Positions 1 through 7,682 of a stretch of DNA of 64,000 nt are shown piece after piece. Source of the stretch: Castellaniella denitrificans (GTDB lineage Bacteria; Pseudomonadota; Gammaproteobacteria; Burkholderiales; Burkholderiaceae_B); contig NZ_JBHSEZ010000001.1 of NCBI RefSeq assembly GCF_042653765.1, forward strand, positions 620,001-684,000, read 5' to 3'. The notes beneath the pieces are model-generated. The model made no database searches, was not told the origin of the DNA, and saw only the letters and a list, made by a program, of their open reading frames with translations. Numbering within the stretch: position 1 is the stretch's first letter; every line of letters starts with the position of its first letter. The position numbers and the translations under genes are program-made.

Positions 1-563
1 CGCATGCGGTCGCGCAGCGACGGCGATTCGACCGTGCCCGGGCAGATGGCGTTGCAGCGGATGCCCCGGCCCACGAAGTCGGCGGCGATGGCCTTGCTCA
101 GGCCGATGACCGCCGCCTTGGTCGTGCCGTACACGAAGCGGTTGGGCACCCCCTTGATGCTGGAGGCGACCGACGACACGTTGACGATGGACCCCGCCCC
201 CTTGTCGAGCATGCCCGGCAGCACGGCGCGGCACATTTCATACATGGACGTGACGTTCAGTCCGAACGAGAAATCCCAGGCCTCGCGGCTGCATTCGAGG
301 ATGGAGCCGCTGTCCACGTAGCCGGCGCAGTTGAAGAGCACGTCGAGCGGGCCGACCTCGGCCACCAGCGCGGCGATGGCCGCCGGGTCCGTCACGTCGA
401 GCCTGCGGGTCTCGCAGCCCGGCAGCGCGCCCAGCGCCTCTTCGTTGATGTCGGTGGCGATGACCCGGGCGCCTTCGCTCTGGAAGCGCTGCGCCGTGGC
501 CTTGCCGATGCCATTGCCCGCCGCGGTGACGAGCGCGGTTTTCCCGGAAAGACGACCTGCCAT
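1..563 (-). CDS. SDR-family oxidoreductase (partial, 3' end off the window)
   Basis: A classical short-chain dehydrogenase/reductase, of which 187 codons are visible; the family usually has about 250 residues, so the C-terminus lies beyond the left edge. The Rossmann motif TAAGNGIG is at residues 13-20, NCAG at 78-81, the catalytic Ser region at 130-131 and the Tyr/Lys pair in YGTTK at 145-149. The stretch CNAICPGTVESPSL resembles the DHRS6/BDH2 branch, which includes bacterial dehydrogenases of hydroxy acids and deoxy-sugar acids; the exact substrate is unknown. The ATG at 563 is preceded by a good ribosome site (aaggag). It diverges from an IclR regulator across an AT-rich gap, so control by that regulator is likely but inferred. 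Confidence 0.9.
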   Translation of the reverse strand, partial: MAGRLSGKTALVTAAGNGIGKATAQRFQSEGARVIATDINEEALGALPGCETRRLDVTDPAAIAALVAEVGPLDVLFNCAGYVDSGSILECSREAWDFSFGLNVTSMYEMCRAVLPGMLDKGAGSIVNVSSVASSIKGVPNRFVYGTTKAAVIGLSKAIAADFVGRGIRCNAICPGTVESPSLRDRM

Positions 564-851
564 TGTTCATGCTCCTTGTCGTGCGAGCCGGAGGACCGGT
601 CCACGGACTTCCATGGATCGAACCGCCGGTTCAGTGCGTGGCAGAAACCATTTCCTTGTATGAAAATGAATTTCTTATTTGAATTGATGACTATGTTTAC
701 CTATAAGTCATTTATGAACAAGAAGATAGAGCAGGTCCTGTGCTCAGTATTTACCCTATAAATTGTAAATTCCCAGTAAAAACCCGGTTTTTTATTTTCT
801 ATATGAATTTATAATTTTTCTGGTAAAAATAAAGATGCCGAGTGGATCGCC
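564..851. promoter_or_regulatory. AT-rich divergent control region between SDR and IclR genes
   Basis: This gap is much more AT-rich than its surroundings, especially 640-840. It holds a TATAAT box at 810-815 that could serve the rightward iclR-type gene. Short TTTACC/GGTAAA-like elements recur: tttacc at 696-701, tttaccc at 750-756, gtaaat at 765-770, gtaaa at 776-780 and ggtaaaa at 822-828. They are candidate operator half-sites. No RNA gene or convincing small ORF was seen. Confidence 0.45.
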
Positions 852-1712
852 GTGCGAATGCGCCAGCGGCCCCATGCTCAACCGGAAACGATGCCTCGAA
901 TGGACATGACCGACCCGCCGGACGATCCGGCCCCCGCCGGGGAAACCGTGCGCTACAGCGCCCCCGCCCTGGACAAGGGGCTGGACATCCTGGAAGTCCT
1001 CAGCAGGACGGCCGAAGGCTGCACGCTGAAGGAGCTGGCCGACGCCCTGAACCGCAACGTCAGCCAGATCTTCCGCATGGTGGTGGCCCTGCACCGGCGC
1101 GGCTACATCCAGTCCGACGCCAACGACCGCTACACGCTCACGCTGAAGATGTTCTGCCTGGCGCATCGCCAGCCGCCCCTCAAGCGCATGATCCAGACGG
1201 CGCTGCCGCTGCTCAACGAACTGGCGGAACGGGCGCGCCAGTCCTGCCACCTGGCCGTGTACGAACAGGGATGCAGCGTGGTCATCGCCCAGGTCGACGG
1301 CCCCGACCGCTGGTCCTTCGGGCTGAAGACCGGCTCGTTCATGGGGCTGACGGACACGTCCTCGGGGCACATCCTGCTGGCCTACCAGGACGAGGCCGGC
1401 CGGGCCCGGATGCTGCGCAACCACAGCAAGGTCGAAGGCGAAATCGACATGGACCCCGGCCACCTGCTTTCCCTGCTCGCCGACGTGCGGCGCGCGGGCT
1501 GCTCGGTGATGCCCAGCAAGCAGATCCAGGGCGTCACCAACATCGCCTTCCCCGTGCACGGCCTGAACCACAAGGTGGTGGCCGCCGTCAACGTGCCGTA
1601 CATCGCGCGCATCGACGCGGCCGCCACACCGTCCATCGAAGAGGTCAAACGCATCCAGGCCGACATCTGCGCGCGCCTGTCGCGGCGGCTGGGCGCCGAC
1701 GAGGACGCCTGA
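852..1712 (+). CDS. IclR-family transcriptional regulator
   Basis: A 286-residue IclR-type regulator. An N-terminal winged helix-turn-helix (about residues 35-95, with SQIFRMVVALHRRGYI as the recognition part) is followed by the effector-binding domain (about 110-280). The start is uncertain: GTG at 852, ATG at 858 and ATG at 891 are all in frame and none has a strong ribosome site. Starting at 891 gives about 273 residues, closer to the family norm of 250-270. It lies between a divergent SDR gene and a convergent aldehyde dehydrogenase, which suggests local control of a sugar-acid or hydroxy-acid pathway. That role is inferred from position only. Confidence 0.9.
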   Translation: MRMRQRPHAQPETMPRMDMTDPPDDPAPAGETVRYSAPALDKGLDILEVLSRTAEGCTLKELADALNRNVSQIFRMVVALHRRGYIQSDANDRYTLTLKMFCLAHRQPPLKRMIQTALPLLNELAERARQSCHLAVYEQGCSVVIAQVDGPDRWSFGLKTGSFMGLTDTSSGHILLAYQDEAGRARMLRNHSKVEGEIDMDPGHLLSLLADVRRAGCSVMPSKQIQGVTNIAFPVHGLNHKVVAAVNVPYIARIDAAATPSIEEVKRIQADICARLSRRLGADEDA

Positions 1713-1728
1713 CCGCCGCGGCGGGGAA

Positions 1729-3189
1729 TCAGATCCCCACGGCCGACACCGCCTTGGTGTTCAGGTAGGCCTCCAGCGCCTCGGGGCCGCCTTCCGAGCC
1801 GTAGCCGGAATCCTTCACCCCGCCGAACGGCAGCTCGGCCGAGGGCGTGGCCGGCTGGTTGATCCACAGCATGCCGGCCTCGACCCGGCTCATCAACTGC
1901 TGCGCATTGCGCAGCGAACGGGTGAAGGCGTAGGCGGACAGGCCGTAGGCCAGGCGGTTGGCCTCGGCGATGGCCTCGTCCAGGTGGTCGAAGGCGCGGA
2001 TGCCCGCCACCGGTCCGAAGGGCTCGTTGTTGAACAGGTCGGCCTCGGTGGTGAGCCCGGAAATCACGGTCGGGGCGAAGAAATTGCCCGCGTCGCCGAC
2101 GCGCTCGCCGCCCGTCAGGATCTCGGCGCCGCGGCGGCGCGCGTCCTCGACCACCTGGGAGATCGCCGTGACGCGGCGCGCATTGGCCAGCGGCCCGAGG
2201 GTGGTGCCCTCGGCCAGGCCGTCCCCCAGCGTCAGGGATTCGGCGCGGCGCACGAAGGCCCGGGAGAATTCATCGACCAGGCTGCGGTGCACCAGGAAGC
2301 GCGTGGGCGAGATGCAGACCTGGCCGGCGTTGCGGAACTTGCCGGCGGCGGATATCTTGGCCGCCAGCTCGACGTCGGCGTCCTCGGCGACGATCACCGG
2401 CGCGTGGCCGCCCAGTTCCATGGAGACCCGCTTCATGTGGGCGCCCGCCAGCGCCGCCAGCTGCTTGCCGACCGCCGTCGAGCCGGTGAACGTGACCTTG
2501 CGGATGACGGGATGCGGGATCAGGTAGCCGGAGATCTCCGCCGGATCGCCGTACACCAGGCCCACCACGCCGGGCGGCAGGCCGGCATCCACGAAAGTCT
2601 GCAGCAGCGCGGCCGGCGAGGCCGGGGTTTCTTCCGGCGCCTTGCACAGGAAGGAGCAGCCGGTCGCCAGCGCGGCGCCCAGCTTGCGCACCACCTGGTT
2701 GATGGGGAAATTCCAGGGCGTGAAGGCCGCCACCGGCCCCACCGGTTCCTTGATGACCAGTTGCAGGGCCGAAAGATTGCGCGACGGCACGATGCGCCCG
2801 TACACGCGCAGCCCCTCGTCGGCGAACCATTCGATGAGCGTGGCGCCGGCCAGGGTTTCGGCCCGCGCCTCGGCCAGCGGCTTGCCCTGTTCGAGCGTCA
2901 GCAGGCGGGCGATGTCCTCCGCGCGTTCGCGCAGCAGGGCCGCCGCGCGGCGCATCAGGGCGGCGCGCTCGTGCGCCGGCGTATCGCGCCAGGTCTCGAA
3001 GCCCCGCCGGGCGGCGGCCAGCGCGCGGTCCAGGTCGGGGACGCCGGCGTGGGCCACCCGGCCGATCGCCTGGCCGGTGGCCGGGTTGAGCACGTCGAGC
3101 GTCCGGCCGTCGGCCGCGTCGACCCATTGATTGTCGATCAGGAGCCGGGTATCGGGATAGGCGGGAGAGGTCATCGTGGAAGTCGTCAT
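1729..3189 (-). CDS. NAD(P)-dependent aldehyde dehydrogenase, succinate-semialdehyde type
   Basis: A 486-residue aldehyde dehydrogenase close in length and motifs to GabD-type succinate-semialdehyde dehydrogenases. Visible catalytic residues are Asn160 in TPWNFP, Glu258 in MELGGHAP and the nucleophile Cys292 in GQVCIS; the coenzyme loop FTGSTAVGK is at about 234-242. It would oxidise a short aldehyde or semialdehyde acid to the carboxylate in the cytoplasm. ATG codons at 3189 and 3174 are both possible; the first gives the usual length, and neither has a clear ribosome site. It converges on the IclR gene with a 16-nt gap. Substrate specificity cannot be read from sequence, so a sugar-acid or GABA-route semialdehyde is only a guess. 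Confidence 0.93.
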   Translation of the reverse strand: MTTSTMTSPAYPDTRLLIDNQWVDAADGRTLDVLNPATGQAIGRVAHAGVPDLDRALAAARRGFETWRDTPAHERAALMRRAAALLRERAEDIARLLTLEQGKPLAEARAETLAGATLIEWFADEGLRVYGRIVPSRNLSALQLVIKEPVGPVAAFTPWNFPINQVVRKLGAALATGCSFLCKAPEETPASPAALLQTFVDAGLPPGVVGLVYGDPAEISGYLIPHPVIRKVTFTGSTAVGKQLAALAGAHMKRVSMELGGHAPVIVAEDADVELAAKISAAGKFRNAGQVCISPTRFLVHRSLVDEFSRAFVRRAESLTLGDGLAEGTTLGPLANARRVTAISQVVEDARRRGAEILTGGERVGDAGNFFAPTVISGLTTEADLFNNEPFGPVAGIRAFDHLDEAIAEANRLAYGLSAYAFTRSLRNAQQLMSRVEAGMLWINQPATPSAELPFGGVKDSGYGSEGGPEALEAYLNTKAVSAVGI

Positions 3190-3340
3190 CGTTCGGAACC
3201 GGAAGATTGAGGGGGGATGGGACGAGATGCCGTCCGATCCGATGAGTATAGACCCCCGCCGAGCACCTTGATGGCCTCGCGTCCGCCGACTATAAATCCG
3301 GAATGGAACCCCGATCGGACGATCCCCGGAAGGCATGCCC

Positions 3341-4507
3341 ATGATGGCGAACCGCTCCCTCCTCTCCGCCGCGCTGGCGCTTGCCGCGCTGCTGGCCCTG
3401 GCGCCGGCCGGCGCCCGCTGCGCCGCCCCGGCGGCCGCCGCGCCCGGAAACGCCGGCCCGATCCCGGCGCGGGACGACGTCCCGTTCACGGTCCGGCGGA
3501 TCGCCGGATTCGACCGCCCCTGGGCGATCGCCTTCCTGCCCGACGGGCGCCTGGTCCTCACCGAAAAGGCCGGCCGCATGTTCCTGGTCACGCAGGCCGG
3601 CGCCAGGACCGCCATCGACGACGTGCCGGCGGCCTACGACCGGGGCCAGAACGGCCTGCTGGACGTGGCCCCCTCGCCTGGCTTCGCCCGCGACCGCCTG
3701 CTGTATTTCACCCGCGTGGCGCCCGAGGACGGGGGCGGCGTCCTGATCCTGGCCCGCGCGCGGCTGGAAGAATCCGGCGGCCGGGCGCGCCTGCGCGACC
3801 TGGAGACCCTCTGGCGCCAGCGGCCCGCCAGCCGCGGCGGGCAGCCCGGCGGCATCATCGCCTTTTCGCCCGACGGCCGGCACCTCTTCCTGACCGTCGG
3901 CGACCGGATGGAACCCGACACGGCCCAGGATCCCGATGCCGCTCGGGGCAAGATCCTGCGCCTGGACCCGGACGGATCCGCGCCGCCGGACAACCCCATG
4001 GCCGGACAGGGCGGGATCCGCGCGCTCACCTGGAGCACAGGCCACCGCAACCCCTACGGCCTGGCCTTCGCTCCCGACGGCGCGCTCTGGGAACACGAAA
4101 TGGGGCCGCGCGGCGGCGACGAGCTGAACCGCATCCGGCCCGGCGGCAACTATGGCTGGCCGGAAGTCTCGAACGGCGACCAGTACAGCGGCTGGCCCAT
4201 CCCCCGGCACGCCACCCGCCCCGAATTCGACGCGCCGGGCCTGTACTGGACCCCGGTGATCGCACCGGCCGGGCTGGCGTTCTACCGGGGGACGGAATTC
4301 CCCGCCTGGCAGGGCTCGGCCCTGATCGGCGGCCTGCGCGCCGAAGGCCTGGTGCGAGTGGTGTTCGATGCGGACGGCGCCGCTCGCCAGGCGGACCGCT
4401 GGTCGCTGGGCCGCCGCATCCGCGACGTGGCGGTGGCCGCCGACGGCGCGGTCTGGCTGATCGAGGACGGCGCCGGAGGCGGATTGCTGCGGCTCACGGC
4501 GAAGTGA
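3341..4507 (+). CDS. PQQ-dependent aldose sugar dehydrogenase, secreted
   Basis: A 388-residue member of the soluble glucose/sorbosone dehydrogenase six-blade beta-propeller family, which oxidises aldoses in the periplasm with PQQ. The first ~28 residues are a Sec signal peptide (hydrophobic, Ala/Leu-rich, ending near GARCA). Family motifs follow in order: RPWAIAFLPDGRLVLTEK, GQNGLLDVAPSPGF, GHRNPYGLAF, HEMGPRGGDELN and GGNYGWP. ATGs occur at 3335, 3341 and 3344; ggaagg at 3328-3333 sits seven bases before 3341, so that start was chosen. A strong intrinsic terminator follows the stop. No PQQ synthesis genes are in the window. Confidence 0.9.
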   Translation: MMANRSLLSAALALAALLALAPAGARCAAPAAAAPGNAGPIPARDDVPFTVRRIAGFDRPWAIAFLPDGRLVLTEKAGRMFLVTQAGARTAIDDVPAAYDRGQNGLLDVAPSPGFARDRLLYFTRVAPEDGGGVLILARARLEESGGRARLRDLETLWRQRPASRGGQPGGIIAFSPDGRHLFLTVGDRMEPDTAQDPDAARGKILRLDPDGSAPPDNPMAGQGGIRALTWSTGHRNPYGLAFAPDGALWEHEMGPRGGDELNRIRPGGNYGWPEVSNGDQYSGWPIPRHATRPEFDAPGLYWTPVIAPAGLAFYRGTEFPAWQGSALIGGLRAEGLVRVVFDADGAARQADRWSLGRRIRDVAVAADGAVWLIEDGAGGGLLRLTAK

Positions 4508-4528
4508 TCCATCCGGCCGCCCGGAAAC

Positions 4529-4560
4529 AAAAACGCACGGCCGAAAAGCCGTGCGTTTTT
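4529..4560. terminator. Bidirectional intrinsic terminator
   Basis: Perfect 13-bp inverted repeat aaaaacgcacggc (4529-4541) and gccgtgcgttttt (4548-4560) around a six-base cgaaaa loop. The A-run on one side and T-run on the other give a U-tract in both directions. It can end the PQQ dehydrogenase transcript (+) and the tRNA-Pro transcript (-). Confidence 0.92.
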
Positions 4561-4570
4561 GCGGAATGAA

Positions 4571-4647
4571 TGGTCGGGGTGACATGATTCGAACATGCGA
4601 CTCCTACGTCCCGAACGTAGTACTCTACCAGGCTGAGCTACACCCCG
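4571..4647 (-). tRNA. tRNA-Pro (anticodon CGG)
   Basis: Read on the minus strand this is a 77-nt cloverleaf. The acceptor stem CGGGGTG pairs with the 3' CACCCCG. The D arm contains GCTCAGCCTGGTAGAG, and the anticodon stem CTACG/CGTAG encloses the loop TTCGGGA, giving anticodon CGG. The T arm has GTTCGAATC. The discriminator A and CCA end are encoded (4571-4574). It lies 67 nt downstream of ispB on the same strand, and the bidirectional terminator follows its 3' end. Confidence 0.97.
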
Positions 4648-4714
4648 ACGGTGCTGCTAGGCAAAGTCGTCGTCCGGCCAGAAGCCAGGCAACCACCCCG
4701 CCAACGGGAAGATT

Positions 4715-5680
4715 TCAACGGTCGCGCTCGACCGCGAAAGCACAGAATTTTAGCAGAGTTTCCCGATAAACGGAATCCGGGAAGGCGGACAGCGCCTCGC
4801 GGGCCAGATCGGCCTCGGCGCGGGCCGCCTGGCGGGTGTAGTCCAGCGCATCGGTGGCGTGGATGGCGCGCGCCACGGCCTCGAAGTCGGCGTCGCCGGT
4901 CTCGATGGCGCCGCGGACCAGGGCGCGCTGTTCGGGGGTGCCGGTTTCCAGGACCCGGATCAGCGGCAGGGTGGGCTTGCCTTCGCGCAGGTCGTCGCCC
5001 ACGTTCTTGCCCAGGGCCTGGACGTCGCCGCTGTAGTCCAGCACGTCGTCGATCAGCTGGAAGGCCGTGCCGATGTGCCGGCCGTAGGCGGCCGCGGCGG
5101 CTTCCTGCGCCGGCGTCGCGCCGGAAATGATGGCCCCCACCTGGGCGGCGGCCTCGAACAGCTTCGCGGTCTTGTAGCGCACGACCTGCAGGTAGCGGTC
5201 CAGGGATACGTCCGGGTCGTGCACGTTCAGCAGCTGCAGGACTTCGCCCTCGGCGATGATGGTGGTGGCCGCCGACAGCACCGCCATGGCGGCCATGGAA
5301 TCGGATTCGACCATCATCTCGAACGAGCGCGAATACAGGTAGTCGCCCACCAGCACGCTGGCGGCGTTGCCGAACACGGCGTTGGCCGTCTCGCGGCCGC
5401 GCCGCATGTCGGACTCGTCCACCACGTCGTCGTGCAGCAGGGTGGCGGTGTGGATGAATTCCACCACGGCCGCGAGGCGATGGTGGTTGTCGCCCCGGTA
5501 GCCCAGCGCCCCCGCCACCAACAGCACCATGGCCGGGCGCATGCGCTTGCCGCCGGCGCCGACGATGTAATCGCCGATGGTGCGGATCAGGACGACTTCG
5601 GAATCCAGGCGGGCGCGGATGACGGCGTCGACCGCCCGCATGTCGGACACGATGGGAGCGAACAGTTCTGAGAAGTTCAA
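4715..5680 (-). CDS. ispB: Octaprenyl diphosphate synthase (polyprenyl synthetase)
   Basis: A 321-residue trans-isoprenyl diphosphate synthase making the side chain of ubiquinone. It carries the chain-elongation motifs GGKRMRPAMVLL, the first Asp-rich motif LLHDDVVDESDMRRG (about 82-96) and the second, FQLIDDVLDYSGD (about 210-222), plus GKNVGDDLREGKPTLPL. The length matches IspB (about 323). The most upstream start with the conserved MNFSELFAPI N-terminus is a TTG at 5680 without an obvious ribosome site; no in-frame ATG lies nearby upstream. It diverges from the DUF815 gene. It is one of several quinone-pathway genes in the window (ubiE, ubiJ, ubiB). Confidence 0.95.
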   Translation of the reverse strand: MNFSELFAPIVSDMRAVDAVIRARLDSEVVLIRTIGDYIVGAGGKRMRPAMVLLVAGALGYRGDNHHRLAAVVEFIHTATLLHDDVVDESDMRRGRETANAVFGNAASVLVGDYLYSRSFEMMVESDSMAAMAVLSAATTIIAEGEVLQLLNVHDPDVSLDRYLQVVRYKTAKLFEAAAQVGAIISGATPAQEAAAAAYGRHIGTAFQLIDDVLDYSGDVQALGKNVGDDLREGKPTLPLIRVLETGTPEQRALVRGAIETGDADFEAVARAIHATDALDYTRQAARAEADLAREALSAFPDSVYRETLLKFCAFAVERDR

Positions 5681-5734
5681 GACGGACCCGGATGCTGATG
5701 GGCAGCCGCCTGCGGCGGCCGCAAAGAGCCAGAT

Positions 5735-5740
5735 TATACT
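5735..5740 (+). promoter_or_regulatory. Putative -10 box (TATACT) for the DUF815 gene
   Basis: TATACT lies about 26 nt before the GTG start at 5767, with caggag at 5755-5760 as the ribosome site. No convincing -35 element is visible at standard spacing. Confidence 0.4.
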
Positions 5741-5766
5741 TTCCGCATCACATTCAGGAGAATTCC

Positions 5767-6645
5767 GTGGCAGATTCCGTGGCAGACGATCGATTGCAGG
5801 CGCTGATGGACCGGGCGATGGGCGTGCTGGCCCAGCTGGAAGCCTGGCTGCCGCCCGCCCCGCCCGCCATCGACTGGACGGCCCACGCCTACCGCTGGCA
5901 GCGCCGGGGCCAGCGCGGCTGGCTCGAAGCCGTCCGCCGCATCGCCCCCATCCACCTGGACGACCTGCGGCACGTCGACCGGCAGAAGGCCATCCTCGAA
6001 CGCAACACGCTGGCCTTCCTGGACGGCAAGCCGGCCAACAACGTCCTGATGACCGGCGCGCGCGGCACGGGCAAGAGCTCCCTGGTGCGCGCGCTGCTCG
6101 ACGCGCACGCGGACCGGGGCCTGCGCCTGATCGAGATCGACAAGTCCGACCTGGGTGACCTGGGCCAGATCATCGAGCTCATCCACGGCCGCCCGGAACG
6201 CTACATCGTGTTCTGCGACGACCTGTCCTTCGAGGAAGGCGAGGCCGGCTACAAGGCGCTGAAATCGGCGCTGGACGGCTCGGTGGCCTCGCCGGGCGAC
6301 AACCTGCTGATCTACGCCACCTCGAACCGGCGCCACCTGATGCCGGAATACATGCACGAGAACCTGGAGGCCCAGCACCAGCCCGACGGCGAGATTCACC
6401 CCGGCGAAACCGTCGAGGAAAAGATCTCCCTGTCGGAACGCTTCGGCCTGTGGCTGTCCTTCTACCCCTTCGCCCAGGACGACTACCTGGACATCGTCGG
6501 CCACTGGCTGCGGGCCCACGGCTGCGACGACGCCCAGGTCCGCGAAGCGCGCGCCGAGGCCCTCCAATGGGCGCTGGAGCGCGGCTCCCGGTCCGGGCGG
6601 GTGGCGCGCCAGTTCGCGCGCGACTGGATGGCCCGCCATGTCTGA
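5767..6645 (+). CDS. DUF815-family P-loop ATPase
   Basis: A 292-residue AAA-like ATP-binding protein of the DUF815 family, whose cellular role is not established. Walker A GARGTGKS is at 97-104 and Walker B IVFCDDLSFE at 147-156. A DNA-loader-like arginine region and a helical C-terminus (SRSGRVARQFARDW) follow. The start is GTG at 5767, six bases after caggag; a more upstream ATG at 5692 would run through the promoter region. The Nudix/ThiE-like gene begins 41 nt downstream on the same strand, so the two are probably cotranscribed. This pairing recurs in betaproteobacteria as far as I recall; the functional link is unknown. Confidence 0.88.
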   Translation: MADSVADDRLQALMDRAMGVLAQLEAWLPPAPPAIDWTAHAYRWQRRGQRGWLEAVRRIAPIHLDDLRHVDRQKAILERNTLAFLDGKPANNVLMTGARGTGKSSLVRALLDAHADRGLRLIEIDKSDLGDLGQIIELIHGRPERYIVFCDDLSFEEGEAGYKALKSALDGSVASPGDNLLIYATSNRRHLMPEYMHENLEAQHQPDGEIHPGETVEEKISLSERFGLWLSFYPFAQDDYLDIVGHWLRAHGCDDAQVREARAEALQWALERGSRSGRVARQFARDWMARHV

Positions 6646-6686
6646 GGCCGCATTCCCCACCTGCTTCGCATCGTTTCCGATCCGCC

Positions 6687-7682
6687 ATGACTGACTCCAA
6701 ACCCTACATCCGCGTGGCCGCCGGCCTGATCATCGACTCCCGCGGCCGGCTGCTGCTGGGCCAGCGCCCGGAAGGCAAGGCCTGGCCCGGCTGGTGGGAA
6801 TTCCCCGGCGGCAAGATCGAGGCCGGCGAGACCGTCGAGCAGGCGCTGGTGCGCGAGCTGGACGAGGAACTGGGCATCCGCGCCACCCGCGTCTACCCCT
6901 GGGTGGTGCACGTGCACGAATACCCCAAGACCATCGTCGAGCTGGCCTTCTGCCAGGTGACCGCCTGGGAAGGCGAGCCCCACGGCCGGGAGAATCAGGC
7001 GCTGGACTGGGTGGACCCCTGGGAAATCCGCCTGGACGAATCCGAACATCCCATCGGCCCGGGCGGCGGCTCGCTGCTGCCGGCCGCCGCGCCGCCGCTG
7101 CGCTGGCTGCGCCTGCCCACGCGCTACCGCCTTAGCCGGATCGGCCAGCCCGGGCGGCTGTCCGGCTGGCTGGCCGGACTGCGCCAGGAGCTGCTGCGCG
7201 GGCTGCAGCTGGTGCAGTTCCGTGAACCGGACTGGCAAGGCGACCCGGCCTCGCTGCGCGAGGCCTGGTCGGCCACCCTGGCCCTGTGCCGCCAGCACGG
7301 GGCCCGCTGCCTGGTCAACAGCGTCCACCCGGCCGCCTGGTGGTCCGAGGCCGACGGCGTGCAGTTGCGGGCGGCCGACGCGGCCCGCGTCCTGCGGGAC
7401 GACACGCGGCCGCCGGGCTGGCTGGGGGTATCCGCCCACACGGCGGAGGACATCGAATGCGCACGCCAGCTCCAGGCCGATTTCGTGGTGCTGGGGCACG
7501 CGCTGGACACGGACAGCCACCCGGGCCAGCCGGCCCTGGGCTGGGACCGTTTCCGCGTCCTGGCGGACGCCGCCGGCCGGCCGGTCTTCGCCATCGGCGG
7601 CCAGTCGCTGGATACGCTGGACGCCGCGCGCCGGCACGGCGCGCACGGGATCGCGGCGATCCGCGGCCGACTGGTCAGTTGA
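6687..7682 (+). CDS. Nudix hydrolase fused to a ThiE/TenI-like domain
   Basis: A 331-residue two-domain protein. The N-terminal MutT-like Nudix domain (about 5-135) has the full Nudix box from Gly42 through Glu48 to RELDEELGI at 56-64, which fits removal of oxidised nucleotides such as 8-oxo-dGTP. The C-terminal part (about 150-331) resembles thiamine-phosphate synthase: LVQFREPDW, GVSAHTAED, ADFVVLGHALDT and VFAIGGQSLDTL. Its active-site segments are degenerate (no clear NDR motif), so catalysis there is doubtful. The gene follows the DUF815 ATPase and its stop overlaps the convergent efflux gene stop by eight bases. Confidence 0.9.
   Translation: MTDSKPYIRVAAGLIIDSRGRLLLGQRPEGKAWPGWWEFPGGKIEAGETVEQALVRELDEELGIRATRVYPWVVHVHEYPKTIVELAFCQVTAWEGEPHGRENQALDWVDPWEIRLDESEHPIGPGGGSLLPAAAPPLRWLRLPTRYRLSRIGQPGRLSGWLAGLRQELLRGLQLVQFREPDWQGDPASLREAWSATLALCRQHGARCLVNSVHPAAWWSEADGVQLRAADAARVLRDDTRPPGWLGVSAHTAEDIECARQLQADFVVLGHALDTDSHPGQPALGWDRFRVLADAAGRPVFAIGGQSLDTLDAARRHGAHGIAAIRGRLVS

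Noticed and set aside
4571..4647. tRNA-Pro as an integration site of a genomic island
   Set aside because: No integrase, direct repeat of the tRNA end or change in gene style is seen on either side.
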